Assembly: GCF_002975275.1 (NCBI RefSeq)
Contig: NZ_PCOQ01000008.1
Span: 186,001-250,000 of the forward strand
Reading direction: 5' to 3'
Source: Achromobacter sp. MYb9
GTDB lineage: Bacteria; Pseudomonadota; Gammaproteobacteria; Burkholderiales; Burkholderiaceae_B
DNA: 64,000 nt
Shown here: positions 31,362 to 39,474 of the stretch, piece by piece
Numbering within the stretch: the stretch's first letter is position 1
How the letters are laid out: each line of letters starts with the position of its first letter
Made by a program: the position numbers and the translations under genes
Notes under the pieces: model-generated
Database searches by the model: none
What the model was told of the DNA's origin: nothing
What the model saw: only the letters and a program-made list of their open reading frames with translations

Positions 31362-32684
31362 CTAGAAGCGGGACGACAGCTGCAGGCCAAAGATGTGGCC
31401 GCTGCTGTCGTAGGTGCCCGCGACGCGGCCCTTGGATAGCTGGCTGCCGGACGTCGTGTCGATGTCCGTCTTGCGCAGGTACAGATAGGTGTAGCCCAGA
31501 TCCAGCGTGGTGCTCTTGGTGGCTTGCCACTGCACGCCCGTCGAGAACCAGTAGCGGTCGTTGTCGGGCAGCGAGGTCGGACGGTCGGCTTCATTGTGGA
31601 CCGGAGACTGGTCGTAGGCCACGCCGAACTTCCACTTCCAGGCGGGAGCGAACTTGTAGTTCGCGCCCACGGCGACGCGCCACGTGTCGCGGAAATTCAG
31701 CGGCAGTTCGTCGTCGCGCGCGCCGGCGCCCGAGTTGCGGATCTTCAGTTCGGGGATGCTGCTCCAGCCCGTCCACGACACGTCGCCCAGCAGTTCCCAG
31801 CGTTCGTTGAGCTGATGCGTGCCGCTCAAGATAAGCGTATCGGGCAAGTCCACCGAGGCCTTGGCGTCGAAGGACACCGACTGCTTGCTGGGGCCGATGC
31901 TGGTGATGTCGGTATCGCCCTTGGCCGTGTGCTTGATCTTCGAGCGGTACGACAGGCCGATGCGCGTGTCTTCCGTCGGCTGCAGCATGAAGCCGATGTT
32001 CCAGCCCCACGCGTCGCCCTTCAGGTTCAAGTCGGCGTCGCCATTGGTGGCGACCGGCAGGCCGGCGATCGGCACCACCGTCTTTTTCTTGTAATTGGCA
32101 TCGATGTGCTGCCAATTCACGCCGAAGCCCATCGAGAACTTGTCGTTGACCTTGTAGGCGATCGACGGGTTCACGTTGATGGTCTTGATCTCGAACTTGT
32201 TGGAGTGATATTGGCCGACCCAACCGTCGTCGTATTCGGTCATCAGCCCGAACGGGGCGCCGACTCCCAGGCCGATGTACCACTGCTCGTTCAGTTGCCA
32301 GGAAGCGTAGAGGTTGGGGACGACCCCGAGGTTGCCGGCGTCGCCGCCATTGCCGCCTGTGGGCACCGACCCGTTCAAGCCCGATCCGGGAATGCCCGGC
32401 ACGCTGGGATTGCGGCTGTTGCCATTGTCCGAGAACTTGAACGAGGGCTTGATCAAGTTGACCCCGCCCGAAAAGTTGATGCCAGGCAGATACGTCATGC
32501 CTGCCGGGTTGTAGTAGATGATGCTGGCGTTTTCCGGATTTGCCGCCGAGCCTGCGTACGCGTTGCCCAAGCCGCTGGCGTTCTGCTCCAAGAGCTGAAA
32601 GCCGGCGGCATAGGACGTTGCGGATGCGCCCAGGCCGACCACAAGGGCCGACAAGGTGCTCAGGGACAATGAACGTCTGCGCAT
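31362..32684 (-). CDS. fadL: Outer membrane long-chain fatty acid transporter FadL
   Basis: A 440-aa OmpP1/FadL barrel. After the signal peptide (MRRRSLSLSTLSALVVGLGASATSYA) the mature protein begins with the family plug motif AGFQLLEQNASGLGNAYAGSAA and IYYNPAGMTYLPG, and ends with an aromatic residue (LQLSSRF). It imports long-chain fatty acids or similar hydrophobic compounds. A strong GAGGAGG stands seven bases before the ATG. It lies between two beta-oxidation multifunctional genes on the same strand. Confidence 0.95.
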   Translation of the reverse strand: MRRRSLSLSTLSALVVGLGASATSYAAGFQLLEQNASGLGNAYAGSAANPENASIIYYNPAGMTYLPGINFSGGVNLIKPSFKFSDNGNSRNPSVPGIPGSGLNGSVPTGGNGGDAGNLGVVPNLYASWQLNEQWYIGLGVGAPFGLMTEYDDGWVGQYHSNKFEIKTINVNPSIAYKVNDKFSMGFGVNWQHIDANYKKKTVVPIAGLPVATNGDADLNLKGDAWGWNIGFMLQPTEDTRIGLSYRSKIKHTAKGDTDITSIGPSKQSVSFDAKASVDLPDTLILSGTHQLNERWELLGDVSWTGWSSIPELKIRNSGAGARDDELPLNFRDTWRVAVGANYKFAPAWKWKFGVAYDQSPVHNEADRPTSLPDNDRYWFSTGVQWQATKSTTLDLGYTYLYLRKTDIDTTSGSQLSKGRVAGTYDSSGHIFGLQLSSRF

Positions 32685-32779
32685 GGTACTGCCTCCTCGA
32701 GTTGGATGTATGTCTCTATTCCACTGCCGGTTTTCTTGTCGATCCGGTCTAATCGGCGTGAGCCGTTTTACTGCTGTGC

Positions 32780-34702
32780 CTAGGGGTTGCTACGTTGGTA
32801 ATGCAAGGGTCCGCCCGTGAAGGGGGCGAATCCGGTTCCGAAAATCACGCCGGCGTCGGCCAGGTCGGCGTCGGCGACGACGCCTGCCTCCACGCGCTGC
32901 CGGGTGGCGTCCACAAGCGGCTGGATCAGGCGCTCTGCCAGGCCCGCCGGGGCAGCTCCGGCTTGCTTGACCGGCTTGCCGTCGCGCCAGGTATAGAAGC
33001 CCTTGCCGCTTTTCTTGCCGAGATCGCCGCGGGCCAGCCGTTCGGCCAGGCAACGCGGGGGGGCGGCCCCACCGGCCAGTTCGTCGCCAGCGGCGCGCGC
33101 GATGTCCAGGCCGACGGTGTCGGCGAGTTCCAGCGGCCCCATCGGCATGCCGAACGCCACCATGGCGGCGTCGACCGTTTCAGGCGCAACGCCGTCGTCC
33201 ACGCTGCGCATCGCCTGCAACAGGTAGGGCGCCAGCACGGCGTTGACCAGGAAGCCGGGCGCGCTCTTGACGGGTAGCGCCAGCTTGTCGATCTGGCCGA
33301 CGAAGGCGCAGGCGCGCGCCAGCGCATCGCCCGCGTCGCCCTCGGCATGCACGACTTCCACGAGCGGCATCTTGGCGACCGGGTTGAAGAAGTGGATGCC
33401 GACCAGCCGCGTGGGGTCCGCCAAGCCGGTGCGCAGGGTTTCAAGCGACAGGCTGGACGTGTTGGTGGCCAGCAGCGCGCCGGGTTTCATGCGCGGTTCC
33501 AGCGAGCGGTACAGCGCGCGCTTGGCCTCCGGCTGTTCGCTGATGGCTTCGATGACGACGTCGGCCAGCGGCACGCCGCCGCCCGCCGGGTCGGGAATCA
33601 GGCGGTCGAACGCCGCCCGCGCCAGGCGCGGGTCTTTCAGGCGGCGCGCGTACAGCGCCGCCGCGCGCTGGACGGCGGGGGCGATGCGAGCCATGTCCTG
33701 GTCTTGCAAGGTGACGGTCATGCCCTTTAGCGCGCACCAGGCCGCGATGTCGCCGCCCATGACGCCCGCGCCCACGACGTGGACGTGGCGGGCGGGCGTG
33801 ACGCCGGTCTGCTTGCCGTTGGCCTTCAGGCGTTCCTGCAGGCGGAACACGCGCAGAAGATTGCGCGCGGTGTCCGATGCAATGATGCCGTCGATCAGGC
33901 CCGGCGCCTGCAGGGCGTTGCCGCCGTGCTTTTCCCACAACGTCACGATGGCGGGGGCGGCGGGGTAGTGGCCCTGCGGATCCTTGGCGGCGATCTGCTT
34001 GCGGGCGCGGTTGGCCACCACGGACTTCAGCGGCCAGCGGTTGGCCCACCCGCCCAGGCCGCGGGCACGGCGCGCGGGCTTGTTCGACAGCACCGTCTGG
34101 CGGGCCGCGGCCCGCAGCAGACGGGTCGGCACGCGGGCATCGGCCAGGCCCAGCGCGGCGGCCCGCCGGGCGTCCGCGCCTCGGCCGGTCAACATCATGT
34201 CCAGCGCGGCGGGCGCGCCGATCACTTGCGGCAAGCGCAGCATTCCGCCCCAACCGGGGAAGATGCCCAACATGACTTCGGGCAGCGCCAGCGACGTGCC
34301 GGGTTCGTCGGCAACCAGCCGATAGCGGCAAGCCAGCGCCAGTTCCAGCCCGCCACCCAGGCAATGGCCCTGGATCAGGGCAAGCGTGGGATAGCGCACG
34401 GCGGCCAGGCGGTTGAACAGGTTCCAGCCGCGGGCCACCAGCGCGCGGCCTTGCTCGGGCGTGTCCAGGCTGGCGAATTCATTGACGTCGGCGCCCACGA
34501 TAAAGCCGGTGGCCTTGCCGGATTGGATGATCAGGCCCTTGGGCGGCGCGGCGTCCAGCGCGTCCAGCACCACGGCCAGCTCGGTCATGGTGTCGGCCGA
34601 CAAGGCGTTCACGGCGCTGCCGGCGCGGTCGAACGTCAGCCACGCCACGTGATCGGCATCGCGTTCCAGGCGCCAGTGGGAGAGCGAGTCCAGGGTCGTC
34701 AT
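32780..34702 (-). CDS. fadJ: Enoyl-CoA hydratase / 3-hydroxyacyl-CoA dehydrogenase (FadJ-like, hydratase-first order)
   Basis: A 640-aa fusion in the usual FadB/FadJ order: crotonase domain with LALIQGHCLGGGLELALACRYRL and LALPEVMLGIFPGWGG (both catalytic Glu), then NAD fold HVHVVGAGVMGGDIAAWCALKG, ALLATNTSSLSLETLRTGL, VGIHFFNPVAKMPLVEVV, and C-terminal domain VNAVLAPYLLQAM and KSGKGFYTW. It is about 70 residues shorter than E. coli FadJ. Its ATG overlaps the upstream thiolase stop (ATGA 34699-34702), so it and the thiolase probably form one complex. Confidence 0.94.
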   Translation of the reverse strand: MTTLDSLSHWRLERDADHVAWLTFDRAGSAVNALSADTMTELAVVLDALDAAPPKGLIIQSGKATGFIVGADVNEFASLDTPEQGRALVARGWNLFNRLAAVRYPTLALIQGHCLGGGLELALACRYRLVADEPGTSLALPEVMLGIFPGWGGMLRLPQVIGAPAALDMMLTGRGADARRAAALGLADARVPTRLLRAAARQTVLSNKPARRARGLGGWANRWPLKSVVANRARKQIAAKDPQGHYPAAPAIVTLWEKHGGNALQAPGLIDGIIASDTARNLLRVFRLQERLKANGKQTGVTPARHVHVVGAGVMGGDIAAWCALKGMTVTLQDQDMARIAPAVQRAAALYARRLKDPRLARAAFDRLIPDPAGGGVPLADVVIEAISEQPEAKRALYRSLEPRMKPGALLATNTSSLSLETLRTGLADPTRLVGIHFFNPVAKMPLVEVVHAEGDAGDALARACAFVGQIDKLALPVKSAPGFLVNAVLAPYLLQAMRSVDDGVAPETVDAAMVAFGMPMGPLELADTVGLDIARAAGDELAGGAAPPRCLAERLARGDLGKKSGKGFYTWRDGKPVKQAGAAPAGLAERLIQPLVDATRQRVEAGVVADADLADAGVIFGTGFAPFTGGPLHYQRSNP

Positions 34703-35994
34703 GGGCGGTCCTCGTCCAGGGTTTCAACCAGCATTGCGCCGCCTTGACCGCCGCCGATGCAGATGGCCGCCATGCCCCGCCTGGCGCCGCGGCGCTTCAG
34801 GGCATCAAGCAGATGGAGCACGATGCGGGCGCCGGAAGCGCCCACCGGATGTCCGATCGCGATGGCGCCGCCGTCCACGTTGAGCTTGCCGGGGTCGAGC
34901 ACCCCCCATGCTGGCGTACCGAAGTGCGCTTGGCAATAGGCATCGTCGCGCCAGGCCGCCAGGCAGCCTAGCACCTGGGCGGCAAAGGCCTCGTTGATCT
35001 CCCACAAATCCAGGTCATTCAAGCCCAGGCCGTGACGTTGCAGGATCGGCGTGGCCGCATGGACCGGCCCCAGGCCCATCTGCGCCGGATCCAGCCCCGC
35101 CCACTGGCTGTCGACGATGCGGCCCAGCGGGCGCAGGTTCCATTTGGCCACGGCTTCTTCCGACGCCAGCACCAACATGGCAGCGCCGTCGGTCACCTGA
35201 GAGCTGTTGCCGGCGGTGATGTTGCCCCAGGGCTTGTCGAACACGGGCTTGAGTTTGGCCAGCTTCTCTGGCGTGGAGTCTTCGCGCACGCCATCGTCAT
35301 CGGGATACAGATTGCCCTGCGTGTCGATCAACGGCGTGATTTCGGTCATGATGCCCGCGGCGCGGGCCGCCAGCGCGCGCTGGTGGCTGCCGGCGGAATA
35401 GGCGTCCATGGCCGCGCGGTCGATGCCGAAACGAGTGGCGATGTTCTCGGCGGTCTGGCCCATCGACAGACCCACGACGGGGTCGGTCAAGCCTTTCAAG
35501 AGGCCGATGACCGGTGCAAGGTTCTTCAGCCTGAAGCGGCGCAAGGCAGCCAGTTTGGCGCCGATGCCGCGGGCCGCGTACCAGCCGGCCAGCCAGCGCA
35601 CCATGTCGTCCGAGAACAACAGTGGCGCGCGCGAGAGGGCGTCCGTGCCGCCCGCCAGCACCAGCGCCGAACGGCCGGACTGGATGTTGGCGATGGCCGA
35701 GTCCAGCGCCTGCATGCCCGACGCGCAATTGCGCATCACGGTCCAGCCGGGCACGGTGTTGCCGCAGCCCAGGCGCAGCGCGATGACGCGGCCGATGTTC
35801 ACTTCGTCGGGAGAGGGCGCGGCGCAGCCCACGATGACCTCGTCCAGGTCGGTGGGCGCGAAGGGCTGGCGCAGCAGCAGGCCGCGGCCGGCCTGCACGG
35901 CAAGATCACCCGCCGAGAAGGGGCCGGGTCCGGTGCGCGCTTTCAGGAAGGGCGTCCGGGCGCCGTCGACGACGTAAACCGGTTTGAATGCCAT
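34699..35994 (-). CDS. fadI: Acetyl-CoA C-acyltransferase (thiolase, FadI-like)
   Basis: A 431-aa thiolase with Cys90 in MRNCASGMQALDSA, His in GHPVGASGARIVLHL, and the C-terminal CIGGGQGGAML. The insertion between the Cys and the body (LKNLAPVIGLLKGLTDPVVGLSMGQTAENIATRF) fits the FadI/trifunctional-beta type. MAFKPVYVVDGARTPFLK is the family start, with GAGGAGGG before ATG 35992-35994; 27 upstream in-frame codons are ignored. Coupled to the fadJ-like gene by a 4-bp overlap and 13 bp from fadE. Confidence 0.94.
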   Translation of the reverse strand: MAFKPVYVVDGARTPFLKARTGPGPFSAGDLAVQAGRGLLLRQPFAPTDLDEVIVGCAAPSPDEVNIGRVIALRLGCGNTVPGWTVMRNCASGMQALDSAIANIQSGRSALVLAGGTDALSRAPLLFSDDMVRWLAGWYAARGIGAKLAALRRFRLKNLAPVIGLLKGLTDPVVGLSMGQTAENIATRFGIDRAAMDAYSAGSHQRALAARAAGIMTEITPLIDTQGNLYPDDDGVREDSTPEKLAKLKPVFDKPWGNITAGNSSQVTDGAAMLVLASEEAVAKWNLRPLGRIVDSQWAGLDPAQMGLGPVHAATPILQRHGLGLNDLDLWEINEAFAAQVLGCLAAWRDDAYCQAHFGTPAWGVLDPGKLNVDGGAIAIGHPVGASGARIVLHLLDALKRRGARRGMAAICIGGGQGGAMLVETLDEDRP

Positions 35995-36007
35995 CGGTTC
36001 CCTCCTC

Positions 36008-38356
36008 TTAGGCGACCTTGCGTTCGGCAGCGGGCCTGGCTGCGTCGGACGCGCCAAGGTCGAAGGGGAAATCATCCACTTTCACCACGGTATCGCGCAA
36101 GCTGTTGCGGCGTTTCACCACGGCATATTCTTCCGCGGTGATGCCGCCGGCGGCGTATGCGGCGTCGGCGATGTCGCGCACGTTGGCTTGGGGATTGCCT
36201 TCCAGCGCGCCGCGTTTTTCCAGGTCGCGGATCTTGGCCTCGATGGGTTCGGCCTCCAGCGTGGCGGCCAGGGCCTGTTCGATGGCGCCCACGGGTTCGT
36301 CGGCGGAGTCGGGCAGGTGGCAGCCCGCGGTCAGCCGGTCGCGCGTGGCGCTGGGGTTGATCAACAGCCGTGCCACGTCCTGGCCCAACTGATCGGAGGG
36401 CAGCGATTGCGTCCGGCCCCACGGGAAGATGATGCGCGCCAGGCTCCAGGCGACGAAACGGTTGGGGTAGTTGTCCAGCACGCCGTCGAAGGCTTCCTGC
36501 AGCTTGAACAGCGCGTCCTGGATGGACCAGTGCGCAAGCGGCGCGTCGGCGGCCTGGCGGCCTTCGTCTTCGAAGCGCTTGAGGGTCGCGCTGACCAGGT
36601 ACATCTGGGACAGCACGTCGCCCAGTCTCGCCGACAGGCGTTCGCGCCGTTTCAGGCTGCCACCCAGCACCAGCATCGAGGTGTCGGCCAGCAAGGCGAA
36701 AGCGGCGGAATAGCGGCTAAGCAGCTGGTAGTAGCGCAACATGTCCGGCGCGACATCGGCGTTCACGCTGACGTAGCGGGCGCCCGTCAGCGCGGTGCCC
36801 AGCGCGCGTAATTTGTTGCGGGCGACAAAGCCGACATGGCCCCAGAACGCCCGATCGAAGTCGGTCAGGCCCTGCTTGCCGTCCGGCGATTGGGCGGCCT
36901 GCATTTCAGCCAGCACATACGGGTGGCAGCGGATCGCGCCCTGACCAAAGATGATCAAGCTGCGCGTCAGGATGTTGGCGCCTTCCACGGTGATGCCGAT
37001 TGGAATCTGCTGGTACGCCCGGCCCAGGAAGTTGCTGGGGCCCAGGCAGATGCCCTTGCCGCCGATGACGTCCATGCCGTCGTTGACGACCTGGCGGGCG
37101 CGTTCGGTCACATGGTATTTGACGATCGCCGACACGACCGATGGCTTTTCGCCCAGGTCCACGGCGCCCGCCGTCATGCTGCGCGCCGCATCCATCATGT
37201 AGGTGTGGCCGCCGATACGCGCCAGCGCTTCTTCCACGCCCTCGAACTTGCCGACCGGCGTGCGGAACTGGCTGCGCACGCGCGCATAGCCGCCCACGGC
37301 GCGGGCCGTCAGCTTGGACATGCCGGTGTTGGACGAGGGCAGCGAAATCGAACGGCCCGCGGCCAGGCATTCCATCAGCATGCGCCAGCCTTGGCCCGCC
37401 ATGGCAGGGCCGCCGATGATGAAGTCCAACGGCATGAAGACGTCGGTGCCACGGGTGGGCCCGTTCATGAACATTGCGTTCAGCGGGAAGTGACGGCGGC
37501 CGGTGTCGACGCCGGGGTGATCGTGCGGCACCAGTGCGCAGGTGATGCCAAGGTCGCGCTTGCCGCCCAGCAGGCCGTCGGGGTCATACAGGCGGAAAGC
37601 CAGGCCCAGCAAGGTGCACACGGGCGCCAGCGTGATGTAGCGCTTGTCCCAGGTGACGCGCATGCCGATCACTTCGCGGCCCTGCCATTCGCCCTTGCAA
37701 ACGATGCCGCTGTCGGGAATGGCCGCGGCATCGGATCCGGCCCAGGGGCTGGTCAGCGCGAAAGCGGGAACGTCTTCGCCGCGGGCAAGGCGAGGCAGGT
37801 AGTGGTTCTTTTGTTCGTCGGTGCCGTAGTGCAGCAGCAGCTCGGCGGGGCCGAGCGAATTGGGCACCATGACCGACACCGCCAATGCGGACGAGCGCGT
37901 GGACAACTTGGTGACGATTTCGGAATGCGCATAGGCCGAGAAGGCCAGACCGCCATATTCCTTGGGAATGATCATGCCCAGGAAACCCTGGGACTTCAGG
38001 TAGTTCCAGACATCGGCGGGCAGGTCATAGCGTTCCTGGGTGACGCTCCAGTCATTGACCATGCGGCAGGCCGTTTCCGCCTGGTTGTCCAGGAAGCGTT
38101 GTTCATCCTCGGTCAGGCGCGGACGCGGATAGGCCAGCAGGCGGCTCCAATCGGGCCGGCCCCGGAACAGTTCGCCTTCCCACCAGACCGTGCCGGCTTC
38201 CAGCGCATCGCGCTCGGTGTCGGACATCTGCGGCAGGACCTTGCGGTACAGGTTGAAGATCGGCGCCGACAGCAGCGCGCGCCGCAGGGGGCGCACGCCC
38301 AGCAAAACGGCGGCAAGAAGCGCGATGGCGGCCAGCGCGATGAGGACTGCGTTCAT
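36008..38356 (-). CDS. fadE: Acyl-CoA dehydrogenase FadE
   Basis: A 782-aa FadE-type FAD enzyme catalysing the first dehydrogenation of beta-oxidation. An N-terminal membrane helix (MNAVLIALAAIALLAAVLLGV) precedes FLGMIIPKEYGGLAFSAYAHSEIVTKLSTRS, AFALTSPWAGSDAAAIPDSG, YITLAPVCTLLGLAFRLYDPD, SLPSSNTGMSKLTARAVGGYARVR and MDVIGGKGICLGPSNFLGRAYQ. The length and the C-terminal DUF1974 part match FadE rather than soluble acyl-CoA dehydrogenases. It lies 59 bp after the TetR gene and starts the fadE-fadI-fadJ group. Confidence 0.96.
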   Translation of the reverse strand: MNAVLIALAAIALLAAVLLGVRPLRRALLSAPIFNLYRKVLPQMSDTERDALEAGTVWWEGELFRGRPDWSRLLAYPRPRLTEDEQRFLDNQAETACRMVNDWSVTQERYDLPADVWNYLKSQGFLGMIIPKEYGGLAFSAYAHSEIVTKLSTRSSALAVSVMVPNSLGPAELLLHYGTDEQKNHYLPRLARGEDVPAFALTSPWAGSDAAAIPDSGIVCKGEWQGREVIGMRVTWDKRYITLAPVCTLLGLAFRLYDPDGLLGGKRDLGITCALVPHDHPGVDTGRRHFPLNAMFMNGPTRGTDVFMPLDFIIGGPAMAGQGWRMLMECLAAGRSISLPSSNTGMSKLTARAVGGYARVRSQFRTPVGKFEGVEEALARIGGHTYMMDAARSMTAGAVDLGEKPSVVSAIVKYHVTERARQVVNDGMDVIGGKGICLGPSNFLGRAYQQIPIGITVEGANILTRSLIIFGQGAIRCHPYVLAEMQAAQSPDGKQGLTDFDRAFWGHVGFVARNKLRALGTALTGARYVSVNADVAPDMLRYYQLLSRYSAAFALLADTSMLVLGGSLKRRERLSARLGDVLSQMYLVSATLKRFEDEGRQAADAPLAHWSIQDALFKLQEAFDGVLDNYPNRFVAWSLARIIFPWGRTQSLPSDQLGQDVARLLINPSATRDRLTAGCHLPDSADEPVGAIEQALAATLEAEPIEAKIRDLEKRGALEGNPQANVRDIADAAYAAGGITAEEYAVVKRRNSLRDTVVKVDDFPFDLGASDAARPAAERKVA

Positions 38357-38415
38357 TTCGTTGTCTCCGTATGTGTTCTGTTCTGTTCCAGCGGGCCGCT
38401 ACGAGGTCGGGACGG

Positions 38416-39087
38416 CTACGTGCCCACGACGGGCGGCAGCGGCGCGCGCAAGCCGCCCAGCAGGAAACTCATCAGCCGGGGCAGCAGCAGGTCGGGGTTG
38501 TCGGGTTGTTCGGCTTCGTCGAGGGTCCATCCCGTGACCGACCGCAGCAGGTCGGTGCCGATGATGGCGTACGACGTGGCGCCGAGCATGAATTGGAAGC
38601 GCCACACGATTTCGGCTTTGGGCACGTCGGGTAGCGCGGCGAACAGGGCATTGCGGTAGCGCTCCAGCACGTCGGCGTATTCCTCGGCGAACAGGGCGCG
38701 GATGAAGTCGGACGGATCGGTCATGGTCCGTTCAAGCAGCGGCAGGAACGTGCTGCCCGCCTGGGCGGGATCGGCGGCCAGACGCAGCAGGGTGCCGAAG
38801 AAGGCGTCCACGATCAGCGACGGCTTCAGGGGCTTGCCGCCGGATTGCGACTCCAGTTCATCCAACAGGCGCAGGCGCTCGCGATTCAGCACTTCCAGGC
38901 GGCGTTTGAGCACCGCCTGGACGAGGGACTCCTTGGAGCCGAAGTGATAGTTCACCGATGCCAGATTGACCCCGGCCGCGCCGGTGATCTGCCGCATTGA
39001 TGTGCCGTCGTGGCCTTGTTGCGCAAACAGCGCTTCAGCCGTGTCCAGGATGGATTCGCGAGTGTTGGGAGTTCTGATTTCTTGCAT
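38416..39087 (-). CDS. TetR-family regulator, PsrA-like fatty acid regulator
   Basis: A 223-aa TetR protein. The HTH (about 9-55) is ILDTAEALFAQQGHDGTSMRQITGAAGVNLASVNYHFGSKESLV, and the ligand domain begins with AVLKRRLEVLNRERLRLLDELE, close in wording to PsrA-type regulators, which sense long-chain acyl groups. ATG 39085-39087 starts MQEIRTPNTRES; 23 in-frame codons upstream would cover the operator. A box AAAC-N4-GTTT lies ten bases before the start, so the gene is probably autorepressed and represses fadE and the genes after it. Confidence 0.92.
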   Translation of the reverse strand: MQEIRTPNTRESILDTAEALFAQQGHDGTSMRQITGAAGVNLASVNYHFGSKESLVQAVLKRRLEVLNRERLRLLDELESQSGGKPLKPSLIVDAFFGTLLRLAADPAQAGSTFLPLLERTMTDPSDFIRALFAEEYADVLERYRNALFAALPDVPKAEIVWRFQFMLGATSYAIIGTDLLRSVTGWTLDEAEQPDNPDLLLPRLMSFLLGGLRAPLPPVVGT

Positions 39088-39096
39088 ATGGTTGAA

Positions 39097-39114
39097 TTCA
39101 AACGTTCGTTTAAA
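39097..39114. promoter_or_regulatory. PsrA-like operator of the TetR-fadE unit
   Basis: TTCAAACGTTCGTTTAAA is an 18-bp imperfect palindrome (arms TTCAAACG and CGTTTAAA, 7 of 8 paired). It contains CAAAC-N4-GTTTA, the spacing reported for Pseudomonas PsrA boxes, just before the tetR start. Confidence 0.65.
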
Positions 39115-39474
39115 AACATTATGCGGTAGGGAAGTGCAGTAAGCGAGCCTCGGCAATCCCCAATAGGGTTTACCCGTGACGGCGCTTATGCACCGGTTGG
39201 CCTGAACCCTTCAGGTATGAGCGGACCGGGTCAGCTAGATCAGATGGATGAGAGGGGTCGCGCCGAGGGACGACGCGCCCATCGGCCGAAGGCGGGGAGC
39301 TTGGCCATTCGTCCTCGGACGACCGCCCTAGGATGAATGTGGTCTGGAAGCCGCGCGCAAAACGCCGCAGTATCAGCGCGAGGAGTTCAACGCGTTGCAC
39401 CGGCCGTACGCGACGCGGGCCCGTTGGCGTGACCGCTGCGGCTACCCGTGCGCCCCGACACAGGAGCAGGACAA
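39115..39474. other. Intergenic region without a supported gene
   Basis: No convincing gene is seen here; a 76-codon leftward frame has a composition of no recognisable family and no good start site. The region holds the perfect inverted repeat CCTGAA-CCC-TTCAGG at 39201-39215. The final 20 bp carry AGGAG for the next gene. Confidence 0.5.

Noticed and set aside
31307-31594. N-terminal extension of the 796-aa dehydrogenase/hydratase
   Set aside because: It lies over the end of fadL in another frame, and the TTG at 31306 has a good ribosome site and the family start.
28949-31810. 953-codon open frame on the + strand
   Set aside because: It is antisense to the 796-aa dehydrogenase/hydratase gene and part of fadL; no domain is recognisable.
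36836-38659. 607-codon open frame on the + strand
   Set aside because: Shadow of fadE and tetR; no family resemblance.
39170-39400. 76-codon leftward frame in the intergenic region
   Set aside because: No ribosome site, no recognisable family, and odd residue use for this genome.
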